Both the position numbers and the translations under genes were made by a program. The notes under the pieces were generated by a model. The model ran no database searches. It was not told the DNA's origin and saw only the letters and a program-made list of their open reading frames with translations. A stretch of DNA of 62,737 bases from positions 1 through 62,737 of the forward strand of contig CAMLRX010000004.1 of the NCBI GenBank assembly GCA_946482545.1, given 5' to 3'. The stretch's first letter is position 1, and every line of letters begins with the position of its first letter. This stretch comes from an uncultured Flavihumibacter sp. GTDB taxonomy: Bacteria; Bacteroidota; Bacteroidia; Chitinophagales; Chitinophagaceae. Below are positions 1 to 8,023 of this stretch, piece after piece.

Positions 1-1230
1 ATCGGCGGCGGCATTATCGGCCTCTGCTCCGCATATTATCTCAGAAAAGATGGTTGGGACGTAACCATCATCGATAAAACTGATCTCTCCGATAACTGTT
101 CCTACGGAAACCTCGGCATGATCGTTCCCAGCCATTTCGTGCCGCTGGCAGCGCCGGGCATTGTTTCGCAGGGTATCCGCTGGATGTTCAACGCGAAAAG
201 TCCGTTCTATGTAAAGCCTTCGCTCAGCATGAACCTGATTTCCTGGGGGCTGAAATTCCTGAAGAGCGCCAATGCGCGTAACGTGGAATCGGCTGCTGTT
301 CCGCTGCGCGATATTAACCTGCTCAGCAAAGGGCTTTACGAGGAACTGAAAGATTTACCGGGGTTTGATTTCTCTTTCGAAAAGAAAGGGATCATGATGT
401 ATTACAAAACGGAACACGTTGCCGAGGAAGAAATTCACCTGGCTGAAAAGGCCCGTGCCATGGGGCTGGATGCTGTGGCCCTGAGCAGGGAAGAAGTGAA
501 GGCGCTGGAACCACAGATGGACCCCGATGTATTGGGCGCAGTACATTACAAATGTGATGCGCATATTTATCCCAACGCCCTGAACCGGCAACTGGTGCAA
601 TGGCTCCGCGAAAACGGCGTGAAGTTCGTAACGGGTTCGGATATCCGTAAAATTGTAGTGGAAGGAAGTTCAGTTAAAAAAGTCATCACGGCCAAAGAAG
701 AGATTCCCACCGATGTGCTGGTGGCGGCCGCCGGTTCCTGGTTGCCCGAAATCACCCGTATGATGGGCGTATCTATTCCACTGATGCCGGGAAAGGGCTA
801 TTCTTTCACCCTGGAATCTCCTGAAAAGGCGCTCAACATCCCCGCGATATTGTGTGAAGCCCGCGTGGCCATTACGCCTATGGGCGGAAGGATGCGTTAC
901 GGGGGTACGATGGAGCTGGGCGCTGTGAACAACAAAGTGAACATGACGCGTGTGCAGGGCATTGTAGAATCTGTACCAGCTTATTTCCCAGGACTGGAAC
1001 TGGAGATGCCCGCTGAAAAAGACGTGTGGCATGGCTTCAGACCCTGTTCTCCCGACGGCATCCCTTATATCGGCGCTTCGCGGAAAGTATCCAACCTGCT
1101 GATTGCCGGGGGACACGCGATGATGGGATTAAGCCTGGGACCCGCTACTGGCAAACTGATCGCGGAACTGGCCGGCCACAAACCCTCCAGCATTCCCGTG
1201 GCTGCATTCGATCCGGAGCGGTTCGGTTAA
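1..1230 (+). CDS. FAD-dependent D-amino-acid dehydrogenase-like oxidoreductase, 5' end cut by window edge
   Basis: The frame is open from base 1, giving 409 visible residues. They begin at I-G-G-G-I-I-G, the Rossmann GxGxxG FAD site that normally lies within about ten residues of the N-terminus, so little is missing. A GNLGM segment follows near residue 37, and the C-terminal HGFRPCSPDGIPYIG plus GGHAMMGLSLGPATG stretch is typical of the DAO/DadA fold. Such enzymes oxidise D-amino acids (D-alanine, D-proline, cis-4-hydroxy-D-proline) and pass electrons to the respiratory chain. The DUF885 gene starts 20 bp downstream, so the two are probably co-transcribed. Substrate is not shown by the sequence. 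A D-hydroxyproline dehydrogenase role is my inference from the family and from the arabinofuranosidase locus downstream. Sarcosine or glycine oxidase-like activity is the main alternative. Confidence 0.8.
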   Translation: MGGGIIGLCSAYYLRKDGWDVTIIDKTDLSDNCSYGNLGMIVPSHFVPLAAPGIVSQGIRWMFNAKSPFYVKPSLSMNLISWGLKFLKSANARNVESAAVPLRDINLLSKGLYEELKDLPGFDFSFEKKGIMMYYKTEHVAEEEIHLAEKARAMGLDAVALSREEVKALEPQMDPDVLGAVHYKCDAHIYPNALNRQLVQWLRENGVKFVTGSDIRKIVVEGSSVKKVITAKEEIPTDVLVAAAGSWLPEITRMMGVSIPLMPGKGYSFTLESPEKALNIPAILCEARVAITPMGGRMRYGGTMELGAVNNKVNMTRVQGIVESVPAYFPGLELEMPAEKDVWHGFRPCSPDGIPYIGASRKVSNLLIAGGHAMMGLSLGPATGKLIAELAGHKPSSIPVAAFDPERFG

Positions 1231-1250
1231 CCTGATAAAAACAACTGCGT

Positions 1251-2975
1251 ATGATAAAGCATTTTGCGATCGGCACATGGCTGGCCCTTTCAGGCTGTAT
1301 GGTGTTGCCCGCGGCCACTTTCGCCCAAACCGTGAAAGATTATGTGCCCTGCCAGGTGATGCCAGATATTCTGAACAAATTCCGGGTAGATGAAAATACA
1401 CTCTCCCGCTTTTATACCGTGGAAGGTTCTCCTGAACGCATGGCCCGGATGGAGCAATTGTACAACGATTACGGAAAACAACTGGCTACTATAAAATTCT
1501 CCACGCTGTCGCAGGAATGTAAAGTAGACTACATCCTCTTCAAAAGGGATCTTGCAGAAAGACTGCGTTTACTCGCCGCCGATAAAAAAGAGATCGCCGG
1601 TATCGCCCAATGGTTCGGTTTCGCAACCCCCATCTACGACCTGGAAAAAGGACGCAGAAGAGGTGCTTCCGTCAGCGGTGAAAAGATTGCCGCCGATTTT
1701 GCAAAGGTGGAAAAGCAGATAAAGGAACTGGATGAAAAGCTGAAGCAGGCAAAGAACATCGGCGTATTGGAAATTCGTCGGGCAGAAACCATGATCCAGG
1801 GGGTAAAACGCGCCTTGTGGAGCGTGAACGAATTTTACAACGGCTATGATCCGATGTACACGTGGTGGGTCCCCAAAACCTACGAAAAGCTGAATGACGC
1901 CCTTACGGGGTATGGCCGCACCTGGCAATCCAAAATGAACAACGACGCGTTGCAGCAGGACAAAAGCGGCATCGTGGGCAAGCCAATCGGAAAAGAAGAA
2001 ATCGAAAGGCAACTGGCTTATGAAATGATGCCTTACACCGCGGAGGAATTGATAGAAGTGGCCAACAAGGAATTCGCGTGGTGCGACAAAGAGATGCTGA
2101 AAGCTTCTGCAGAACTGGGCTTTGGCAGCAACTGGAAAGCTGCGCTGGAAAAAGTAAAAGAATCCTACGTGCCCGCCGGTAAACAACCTGAACTCATTCT
2201 AAGGCTCTACAACGAATCCGTAGACTTCATCAAGAAGAAGGACCTCATCACTTTACCCCCATTAGCCGAAGAAACCTGGGGCATGATTATGATGACGCCA
2301 GAACGTCAACTGGTGAACCCGTTTTTTACCGGAGGCCGTGAAATCAGTATCTCTTACCCGACCAATACCATGAGTTACGACGACCGGCTCATGAGCATGC
2401 GGGGCAACAACCCCCATTTCTCGCGTGCCACCGTACACCATGAACTGCTGGCGGGCCACAACCTGCAGTATTTCATGAACAGCCGTTACCGCAACTACCG
2501 TAACTTCCAGACCCCGTTCTGGACAGAAGGCTGGGCGCTCTACTGGGAATTCCTGCTTTGGGAACAGGGCTTCCCGCAAGGTCCCGAAGACCGCATCGGC
2601 ATGTTGTTCTGGCGCATGCACCGTTGCGCGCGCATCATCTTCTCCCTGAACTACCACCTCGGTAAATGGACCCCGCAACAATGCATCGACTTCCTTGTAG
2701 ATAGGGTAGGGCACGAACGCGCCAATGCCGAAGGCGAAGTGCGCCGTTCCTTTGTTGGTGGCTACAGCCCCCTCTACCAACTCGCTTACATGATGGGCGG
2801 CCTCCAGTTTTTCGCCCTGAAAAATGAGCTCGTTGATACAAAAAAACTATCCCATATAGATTTTCACGACGCCATCATCTCCCTCAACGCCATGCCCGTT
2901 GAAATGATCCGCGCCATCCTCACCAATCAGCCCCTGAAAGAGGACCACAAGAGCACCTGGAGATTTTATAAGTAA
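1251..2975 (+). CDS. DUF885 family secreted metallopeptidase-like protein
   Basis: The 574-residue product has an N-terminal hydrophobic signal sequence. Cleavage after the TFA of AATFAQT by signal peptidase I looks likely; an upstream L-S-G-C resembles a lipobox but is followed by hydrophobic residues. The diagnostic motif is H396-H397-E398-L-L-A-G402-H403, the HExxxGH pattern of the DUF885 family, which resembles a zinc-peptidase active site. Length fits the family (about 550-600 residues). Biochemical function is unknown for most members; a peptidase acting outside the cytoplasm is the usual guess. It follows the flavoprotein gene by 20 bp and ends before a hairpin terminator, so it is the last gene of that operon. 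The co-transcription hints at peptide or amino-acid breakdown. Confidence 0.82.
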   Translation: MIKHFAIGTWLALSGCMVLPAATFAQTVKDYVPCQVMPDILNKFRVDENTLSRFYTVEGSPERMARMEQLYNDYGKQLATIKFSTLSQECKVDYILFKRDLAERLRLLAADKKEIAGIAQWFGFATPIYDLEKGRRRGASVSGEKIAADFAKVEKQIKELDEKLKQAKNIGVLEIRRAETMIQGVKRALWSVNEFYNGYDPMYTWWVPKTYEKLNDALTGYGRTWQSKMNNDALQQDKSGIVGKPIGKEEIERQLAYEMMPYTAEELIEVANKEFAWCDKEMLKASAELGFGSNWKAALEKVKESYVPAGKQPELILRLYNESVDFIKKKDLITLPPLAEETWGMIMMTPERQLVNPFFTGGREISISYPTNTMSYDDRLMSMRGNNPHFSRATVHHELLAGHNLQYFMNSRYRNYRNFQTPFWTEGWALYWEFLLWEQGFPQGPEDRIGMLFWRMHRCARIIFSLNYHLGKWTPQQCIDFLVDRVGHERANAEGEVRRSFVGGYSPLYQLAYMMGGLQFFALKNELVDTKKLSHIDFHDAIISLNAMPVEMIRAILTNQPLKEDHKSTWRFYK

Positions 2976-3001
2976 TGTAGTCTGCTGTGTAATATAAGAG
3001 A

Positions 3002-3034
3002 AAGGCGCACCAGTAATGATGCGCCTTCTTTTTT
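3002..3034 (+). terminator. Intrinsic terminator after the DUF885 gene
   Basis: An 8-bp perfect stem (AAGGCGCA at 3002-3009, TGCGCCTT at 3020-3027) with a 10-nt loop is followed by a T-rich run. It lies 26 bp after the stop codon of the DUF885 gene and ends that operon. Confidence 0.8.
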
Positions 3035-3127
3035 ATTATTAGTTCCAATATTGTGCTAATAATAATGCTCTCCGATGAATTTCCTTCTACCCTAACGCTG
3101 CCGCTCCAAACACCAGGGTTCCGAACG

Positions 3128-3195
3128 TTGCGTCTTTGCGCCTTTGCGAGAGATTATTTTTTTCTCGCAAAGAACGCAAAGGAGCAAAGACGCAA
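3128..3195. repeat. Imperfect 68-bp palindrome of TTTGCG/CGCAAA units
   Basis: The left arm (3128-3150) and right arm (3164-3195) are reverse complements except for a 9-base extra unit (AACGCAAAG) in the right arm. The arms are built from short repeats of the type TTTGCGnCTTTGCG. The 2976-3289 gap holds no gene I can support: only the terminator, this palindrome and the related copy at 3251-3286. TTTGCGTC-type intergenic repeats recur in Bacteroidota genomes. The role is unknown; a small non-autonomous mobile element or a bidirectional transcription stop are both possible. Confidence 0.75.
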
Positions 3196-3250
3196 TGAGC
3201 TGTTGTTGGGTAAAATGCTAAAAAATAATGCTATAATAAAAGGAGCATGG

Positions 3251-3286
3251 CTTTGCGTCCTTGCTCCTTTGCGTCGTTGCGTGAAA
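3251..3286. repeat. Second copy of the TTTGCG-type repeat, abutting the next gene's stop
   Basis: This stretch repeats the units of the 3128-3195 palindrome (CTTTGCGTC, CTCCTTTGCGTC, TTGCGTG) and ends three bases before the stop codon of the minus-strand BNR gene. It may fold with the neighbouring palindrome, whose right arm carries the complementary AAAGGAGCAAAGACGCAA. Confidence 0.65.
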
Positions 3287-3289
3287 CCA

Positions 3290-6172
3290 CTACCTTCCTT
3301 TCCGCCCAACACCACCTTCCACTTCCTTCACCAGCACAGTCCCATCCGCGAACACAATATTCAACTTATACTTCCCCGGAGGAAGCACATACCTGTTCTC
3401 GTCGTAATTTCCCTGCTTTTTCCACTGCTCATGCAATGCTTCCTGTACCGGTGCTGCAATCGCCAACGGCACTTCAGTTACATTGATTCCGTTCACTGCG
3501 GTATCTTTCACCTGCATCAGTTCTTTACCATCCGCTGCCACCAAAGTGATCGTGATTGGACCTTGTTCTTTCGTAAAAAATGCTACTGCGGGCAACTGAT
3601 CGTTCGCGGGAGCACTGAACCTTCTTCTGCCCCGAGGCACAGCCACAGGTGTTTGTTTCGATTCCAGCATAAACGGTTTTCCCGCAATTTTCTCTGATGT
3701 AAGTTGCTGTATATACGCGATATCCCCGGTGTAGATGGAACGGCCATGTGTGGCCACCACTATGGCTTTGTCGCGTTGCTGCAGGGCAATATCGTGGACG
3801 GGCACACGGGGCATGCCGTTGTCCCAGGGGTGGAACGATTGCCCTTTGTTAAACGAAACATACAGGCCGTTATCTGACCCTACATACAATACATTTTCGT
3901 TGATGGAGTCTTCGCGTACCACGTTCAAAGGTTCCAGCGGCAGGTCTTTTCCCAGGCGTGTCCAGTTTTTGCCGAAATCTTCACTTACATACAGATAAGG
4001 TTCAAAATGATCGTAGCGATACCCGTTTAAAGTAGCGTACACGCGTCCTTCCTTATGCGCTGAAGCTTGCACCCTGGATACCCAGAGACGTGCGGGCAGT
4101 TTACCTGTTATATCTGTCCAGGAGAAGCCTCCGTCTCTGCTTACATGAATCCTGCCATCATCGGAGCCCGCGTACAGCAGACCAAATTTCATGGGCGATT
4201 CATGGAGCGTGGTAATGGTGCCATAAGGGACATCACCTTTTACAAAACCATGGGTAAGATCGGGGGAGATGGCGGTCATGTTTGCGCCTTTGTTCAGTGA
4301 GCGGTACACTTTATTTGCGCCTATGTACAATACATCGGGCTGGTGCACGGATAAGTGAATAGGCGTTTGCCAGTTGAAGCGCAAGGGCTTTTCCCCGAAC
4401 TGGTGCCCGGGTTGGATGCCCAGGTACGGAACGGACTGATCCAGACTATTGCGGTAGTAGTACCCGAATTGGGAACCGGTATAATAGGTGCTGTTGTCCC
4501 GGGGATCGACCTGTACCTGCATGCCATCGCCGCCACCAATACTTTTATAGGGATAGTTGCCGTCTGCGGTCCAGTTGTAGCTGAAGGTATAAGTGGAGGG
4601 GCCGTACCAAACGCCGTTGTCCTGCATGCCGCCATAAATTCTGTATGGAACGGCGTTGTCGGTGGTAACGGCGTAGAATTGTCCCAGCGGCGGCGTATTG
4701 GCTTTGAACCAGGTAGTGCCGTTGTCGTAGCTGATGTTGATGCCGCCATCGTTCCCGTTGATAAAATGTTCGTCGTTTTTTGGATCGAACCAGAACGCGT
4801 GGTGGTCTACGTGTACATTTTCTTTACCGAGGTCGCGGAAGGTTTTCCCACCGTCTTCGGAACAAAGCAATGGCACGGCCACGGTCACGATTTTATCGGG
4901 ATTTTTCGGGGATATCCAGATACGGGCGAATACATAGCCATAGGTAAAGAAGGCGTTGTCGATGTATTTGTCGTGTGTTTTCTTCCAGGTTTTACCACCA
5001 TCGTTGCTTCGGAATATTTCAGCGCCGGTAACATCAGCAGGCGGATCGGTGAAGGTGGATTTGTCTTCTGCGATATAGTCCGTTAGCGCGGTGGAGGAGA
5101 GGGTGCTGTTCTTTACTTTTTCCTTCACGGAAACCGCAGTTTCATTCGGGATGCGGTAGCGGCGTATAAAGGCGTCCAGTTTTTTATTATCCAGTGTGTC
5201 GAAACTTTTCTGGGTAAGTTTCAGGAGGTCTTTTGGGGAATATTCTTCATTCGTGGTATTTGGAGATGTTGTTTTGCGCGGCGCCTGGTTATCAACCACG
5301 GCATATAGAATAGAAGGGTCTTTTGCATACACGGCTATCCCGGTTCTTCCAACGTATTTGCCGTAGGGCAAGCCGCTGCCGGGCGTATTGAGCTTGCTCC
5401 ATGTTTTGCCGCCATCGGTACTTTTATAAATTCCTGATCCTTCACCGGATTCCACGAAGTTCCAGGCCTTTCTTCCTTTCTCCCACATACAGGCATAAAC
5501 GATATCGGGATTCACGGGATCACTGGTGATGTCGATGGCGCCGGTACTATCGTTGATGTATAGTGTATGTTGCCAGGATTTTCCGCCGTCTTCTGTTCTG
5601 AATACGCCCCGTTCCTTGTTGTTGGTGTACAGTTTTCCGGTAACGGCCACCAGTGCGGTGTTTTTGTTGCCTGCATGAAGCGCGATGCCGCCGATATGGT
5701 GCGATTCGGCTAAGCCGCAGAAGGTCCAGGTTTTACCGTTGTCTTCGCTTTTATACACACCCGTGCCTGCATAGGAGGAACGTTGGGCGTTGGGTTCACC
5801 CGTTCCCAGCCAGATGATGCGTTCTTTCCAGTTTACGGTAACATCGCCCATAAAGGTGTGGGGCAGGTTATCGGAGATGGGCGTAAAACTTTGTCCGTTG
5901 TTTTTGGTGTGCCACAAGCCGCCACTGGCATAGGCTACATAAAATTCAACCGGATTTTCAGGGTTCACGTCAATATCTGTTACGCGGCCACTCATAATCG
6001 TGGGGCCAACGTTCTTCAATGGAAGCGCCGAGAGCCAGGATGCATTGGCCAGTTTGCCACGCTGCTGTTCGCTTTCCGTTTTTTGTGCAGCCGTAGTGGG
6101 CTTGTAAGGTGATTGGGCGGCCAGTGAACCGGTGAGCAGGAGCAGGGCCGCTGTAGAAAGGGTGATTCTCAT
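3290..6172 (-). CDS. Secreted BNR/Asp-box beta-propeller protein (sortilin/VPS10-like)
   Basis: The 960-residue product begins with a signal peptide ending near SLAAQS. Eight Asp-box motifs (S/T-x-D-x-G-x-T/S-W/F) are visible, among them SEDNGKTW, TEDGGKSW, STDGGKTW, SNDGGKTW, SEDGGKTF, SYDNGTTW, SRDGGFSW and SEDFGKNW. They mark the blades of one or two beta-propellers, as in the WD40/YVTN/BNR-like and VPS10 groups of Bacteroidota. I see no sialidase catalytic signature, so a binding or scaffold role is more likely than sialic-acid hydrolysis, though proteins of this size are often labelled glycosyl hydrolase. There is no T9SS tail. It lies 31 bp after the APC permease gene on the same strand and is probably co-transcribed with it. 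Confidence 0.8.
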   Translation of the reverse strand: MRITLSTAALLLLTGSLAAQSPYKPTTAAQKTESEQQRGKLANASWLSALPLKNVGPTIMSGRVTDIDVNPENPVEFYVAYASGGLWHTKNNGQSFTPISDNLPHTFMGDVTVNWKERIIWLGTGEPNAQRSSYAGTGVYKSEDNGKTWTFCGLAESHHIGGIALHAGNKNTALVAVTGKLYTNNKERGVFRTEDGGKSWQHTLYINDSTGAIDITSDPVNPDIVYACMWEKGRKAWNFVESGEGSGIYKSTDGGKTWSKLNTPGSGLPYGKYVGRTGIAVYAKDPSILYAVVDNQAPRKTTSPNTTNEEYSPKDLLKLTQKSFDTLDNKKLDAFIRRYRIPNETAVSVKEKVKNSTLSSTALTDYIAEDKSTFTDPPADVTGAEIFRSNDGGKTWKKTHDKYIDNAFFTYGYVFARIWISPKNPDKIVTVAVPLLCSEDGGKTFRDLGKENVHVDHHAFWFDPKNDEHFINGNDGGINISYDNGTTWFKANTPPLGQFYAVTTDNAVPYRIYGGMQDNGVWYGPSTYTFSYNWTADGNYPYKSIGGGDGMQVQVDPRDNSTYYTGSQFGYYYRNSLDQSVPYLGIQPGHQFGEKPLRFNWQTPIHLSVHQPDVLYIGANKVYRSLNKGANMTAISPDLTHGFVKGDVPYGTITTLHESPMKFGLLYAGSDDGRIHVSRDGGFSWTDITGKLPARLWVSRVQASAHKEGRVYATLNGYRYDHFEPYLYVSEDFGKNWTRLGKDLPLEPLNVVREDSINENVLYVGSDNGLYVSFNKGQSFHPWDNGMPRVPVHDIALQQRDKAIVVATHGRSIYTGDIAYIQQLTSEKIAGKPFMLESKQTPVAVPRGRRRFSAPANDQLPAVAFFTKEQGPITITLVAADGKELMQVKDTAVNGINVTEVPLAIAAPVQEALHEQWKKQGNYDENRYVLPPGKYKLNIVFADGTVLVKEVEGGVGRKGR

Positions 6173-6203
6173 ATCTGTTTAATCTTGTATTGTACTGTTT
6201 GGA

Positions 6204-7640
6204 TCAGGATTCCGATATTGTTTTTTGTGCAGGGCGAACGAAATAATAGATTGGAATTCCGGCCAGTGTAATGATTAATCCGGGCCAGGTGTATTCCGGT
6301 TTGAAAATGATCAGCAGTATACAGAAACTCAGGCCCATGATAATATAAATGATGGGCAACACCGGATAGCCAAATGCCTTATAAGGCCTTTCCGCATCGG
6401 GTCTTTTCTTCCGCAGGATAAAAATACCCACGATGGTAAGCATGTAGAAGCCCACCACCACAAAGGAAATCATGTCCAGCAATTGACCGTATTGCCCGCT
6501 AAGACTCCACGCTGAAGCGAAAACGCATTGCAGCCAGAGTGCCCATGCCGGTACGTTGTTTTTATTGAGGTTGCCTGCTTTCTTGAAAAAAAGTCCATCT
6601 TTCGCCATGGTGTAATAAACCCTTGCGCCTGCGAGAATAAGGCCGTTGTTGCAACCGAATGTGGAGATCATGATGAGGAACGCGATCACGTAAGTACCGA
6701 AGGACGGGAATATTTTATTGGCTGCGGCGATGGCCACACGGTCATCGGTAGGAAAAGCCAGTTCATTCAATGGCAATACATTAAGGTACATCAGGTTGGC
6801 GAGGATGTAAATGATGGTCACGATCATGGTGCCGAGCAGTAAGCTCAATCCTATATTACGTTTTGGGTTCTTCATTTCTCCCGCGATAAAGGTGACGTTG
6901 TTCCAGGAATCGCTGCTGAAAATAGAGCCCACCATAGCCGCGGCGATACCGCCCAATAATACGGTTCCGCTGATGTTTGTCCAGCCCCCACCGGTGATAA
7001 ACGCGCCAGAGGTATCGCGTTCTATCTGCCGTGCCTGGAAAGCGTTCTGCCAGTTCTCCGCCCAGAAACTTTCTTTCACGAGCAGGAACCCGAATATGAT
7101 GAGTCCGAACAGCGCCAGCAATTTGGTAGACGTGAATATGGTCTGGATGAATTTTCCTTCCTTCACCCCCCGTGAATTCACATAGGTAAGTAATATAATG
7201 ATGGAGATGGCGACCAGTTGTCCTGCATATATATTAAGTGGTCCGATGTTGAACAGGAAATACGTATTGCCCAGTTCAGGAACGAGATAAGCGAGAAACT
7301 TGGAGAAGGCCACCCCTACCGCGGCGATGGTTGCTGTTTGGATCACGGCGAAAAAACTCCATCCATACAGGAAGCCCATCAGCGGATTGTACGCTTCTTT
7401 CAGGTAAACATATTGTCCGCCCGCTTTGGGGAACATACCACTCAGTTCGCCATAACTCAATGCGGCGGTAAGCGTCATGAAGCCGGTGATCACCCATACG
7501 GCGATCAGCCAGCCCGCGCTGCCGGTGTAACGCATGATATCGGCGCTTACTATAAATATACCCGACCCGATCATGGAACCGGCCACTACCATGGTGCCGT
7601 CGAAAAGGGATAGCGTGGGCTTGAAACTGGATTGACTCAT
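6204..7640 (-). CDS. APC-superfamily amino acid permease
   Basis: The 478-residue protein has about twelve hydrophobic segments. The N-terminal segment carries GSMIGSGIFIVSADI, the G-S/A-G-I-F signature of APC transporters where the substrate backbone binds in the first membrane helix. The FPKAGGQYVYLKEAYNP motif is also typical of the LAT/SteT-like branch. It should sit in the inner membrane and move amino acids by proton or exchange coupling; the substrate cannot be read from sequence. It is the first gene of a two-gene minus-strand unit with the BNR protein and is divergent from the SusC gene. Given the flavoprotein and peptidase genes nearby, uptake of amino acids released from a glycoprotein is a reasonable inference. 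Confidence 0.88.
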   Translation of the reverse strand: MSQSSFKPTLSLFDGTMVVAGSMIGSGIFIVSADIMRYTGSAGWLIAVWVITGFMTLTAALSYGELSGMFPKAGGQYVYLKEAYNPLMGFLYGWSFFAVIQTATIAAVGVAFSKFLAYLVPELGNTYFLFNIGPLNIYAGQLVAISIIILLTYVNSRGVKEGKFIQTIFTSTKLLALFGLIIFGFLLVKESFWAENWQNAFQARQIERDTSGAFITGGGWTNISGTVLLGGIAAAMVGSIFSSDSWNNVTFIAGEMKNPKRNIGLSLLLGTMIVTIIYILANLMYLNVLPLNELAFPTDDRVAIAAANKIFPSFGTYVIAFLIMISTFGCNNGLILAGARVYYTMAKDGLFFKKAGNLNKNNVPAWALWLQCVFASAWSLSGQYGQLLDMISFVVVGFYMLTIVGIFILRKKRPDAERPYKAFGYPVLPIIYIIMGLSFCILLIIFKPEYTWPGLIITLAGIPIYYFVRPAQKTISES

Positions 7641-7838
7641 AAATGCTTGTTGTTCAATTTTGGTTAGGGAGGAAAGTTAAAGAATATTATCGGTGCCGCG
7701 TGTGATCTGCCTATCCGTATTTTCGCCGGTGTTGGACAGATTTTCACTATACAAGCATTGAGAAGCGCACTGTTTTTTCAAAAGGTAAAATACAATTAGG
7801 ATAAGTTAATTCTCATGAAATACAGGGTTGCAGGATGA

Positions 7839-7910
7839 AATAATTTTAGGTGTAATTATTACAGTAATGATGGCTCACTATGACGTTTTAATTATCGCTG
7901 TTTAATTATC
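7839..7910. promoter_or_regulatory. Repeats in the permease/susC divergent region, candidate regulator sites
   Basis: The 383-bp gap 7641-8023 contains no supported gene. Two structures stand out: an inverted repeat AATAATT (7839-7845) / AATTATT (7854-7860), and a perfect direct repeat of TTTAATTATC at 7887-7896 and 7901-7910, 14 bp apart. Both lie 115-185 bp upstream of the SusC start and could bind a regulator of the locus. I found no exact TAnnTTTG promoter box ahead of susC. The sites are AT-rich, so chance similarity is possible. Confidence 0.4.
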
Positions 7911-8023
7911 AAACATCTAACGAAACAATTGCCTGCTATGATTCTACGCTTTTGCTACTGCAATGTCGTGTGTGTTATACTGAGCGAAAACCTTCATTTT
8001 TCAAAACCAAAACCAACTGTATT

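Noticed and set aside
3053..3697. 214-codon plus-strand frame across the TTTGCG repeats
   Set aside because: It is made of repeat sequence and antisense BNR coding sequence; no conserved protein feature.
3290..6172. Sialidase function for the Asp-box protein
   Set aside because: Asp boxes alone occur in many propellers; no FRIP motif or arginine triad could be seen.
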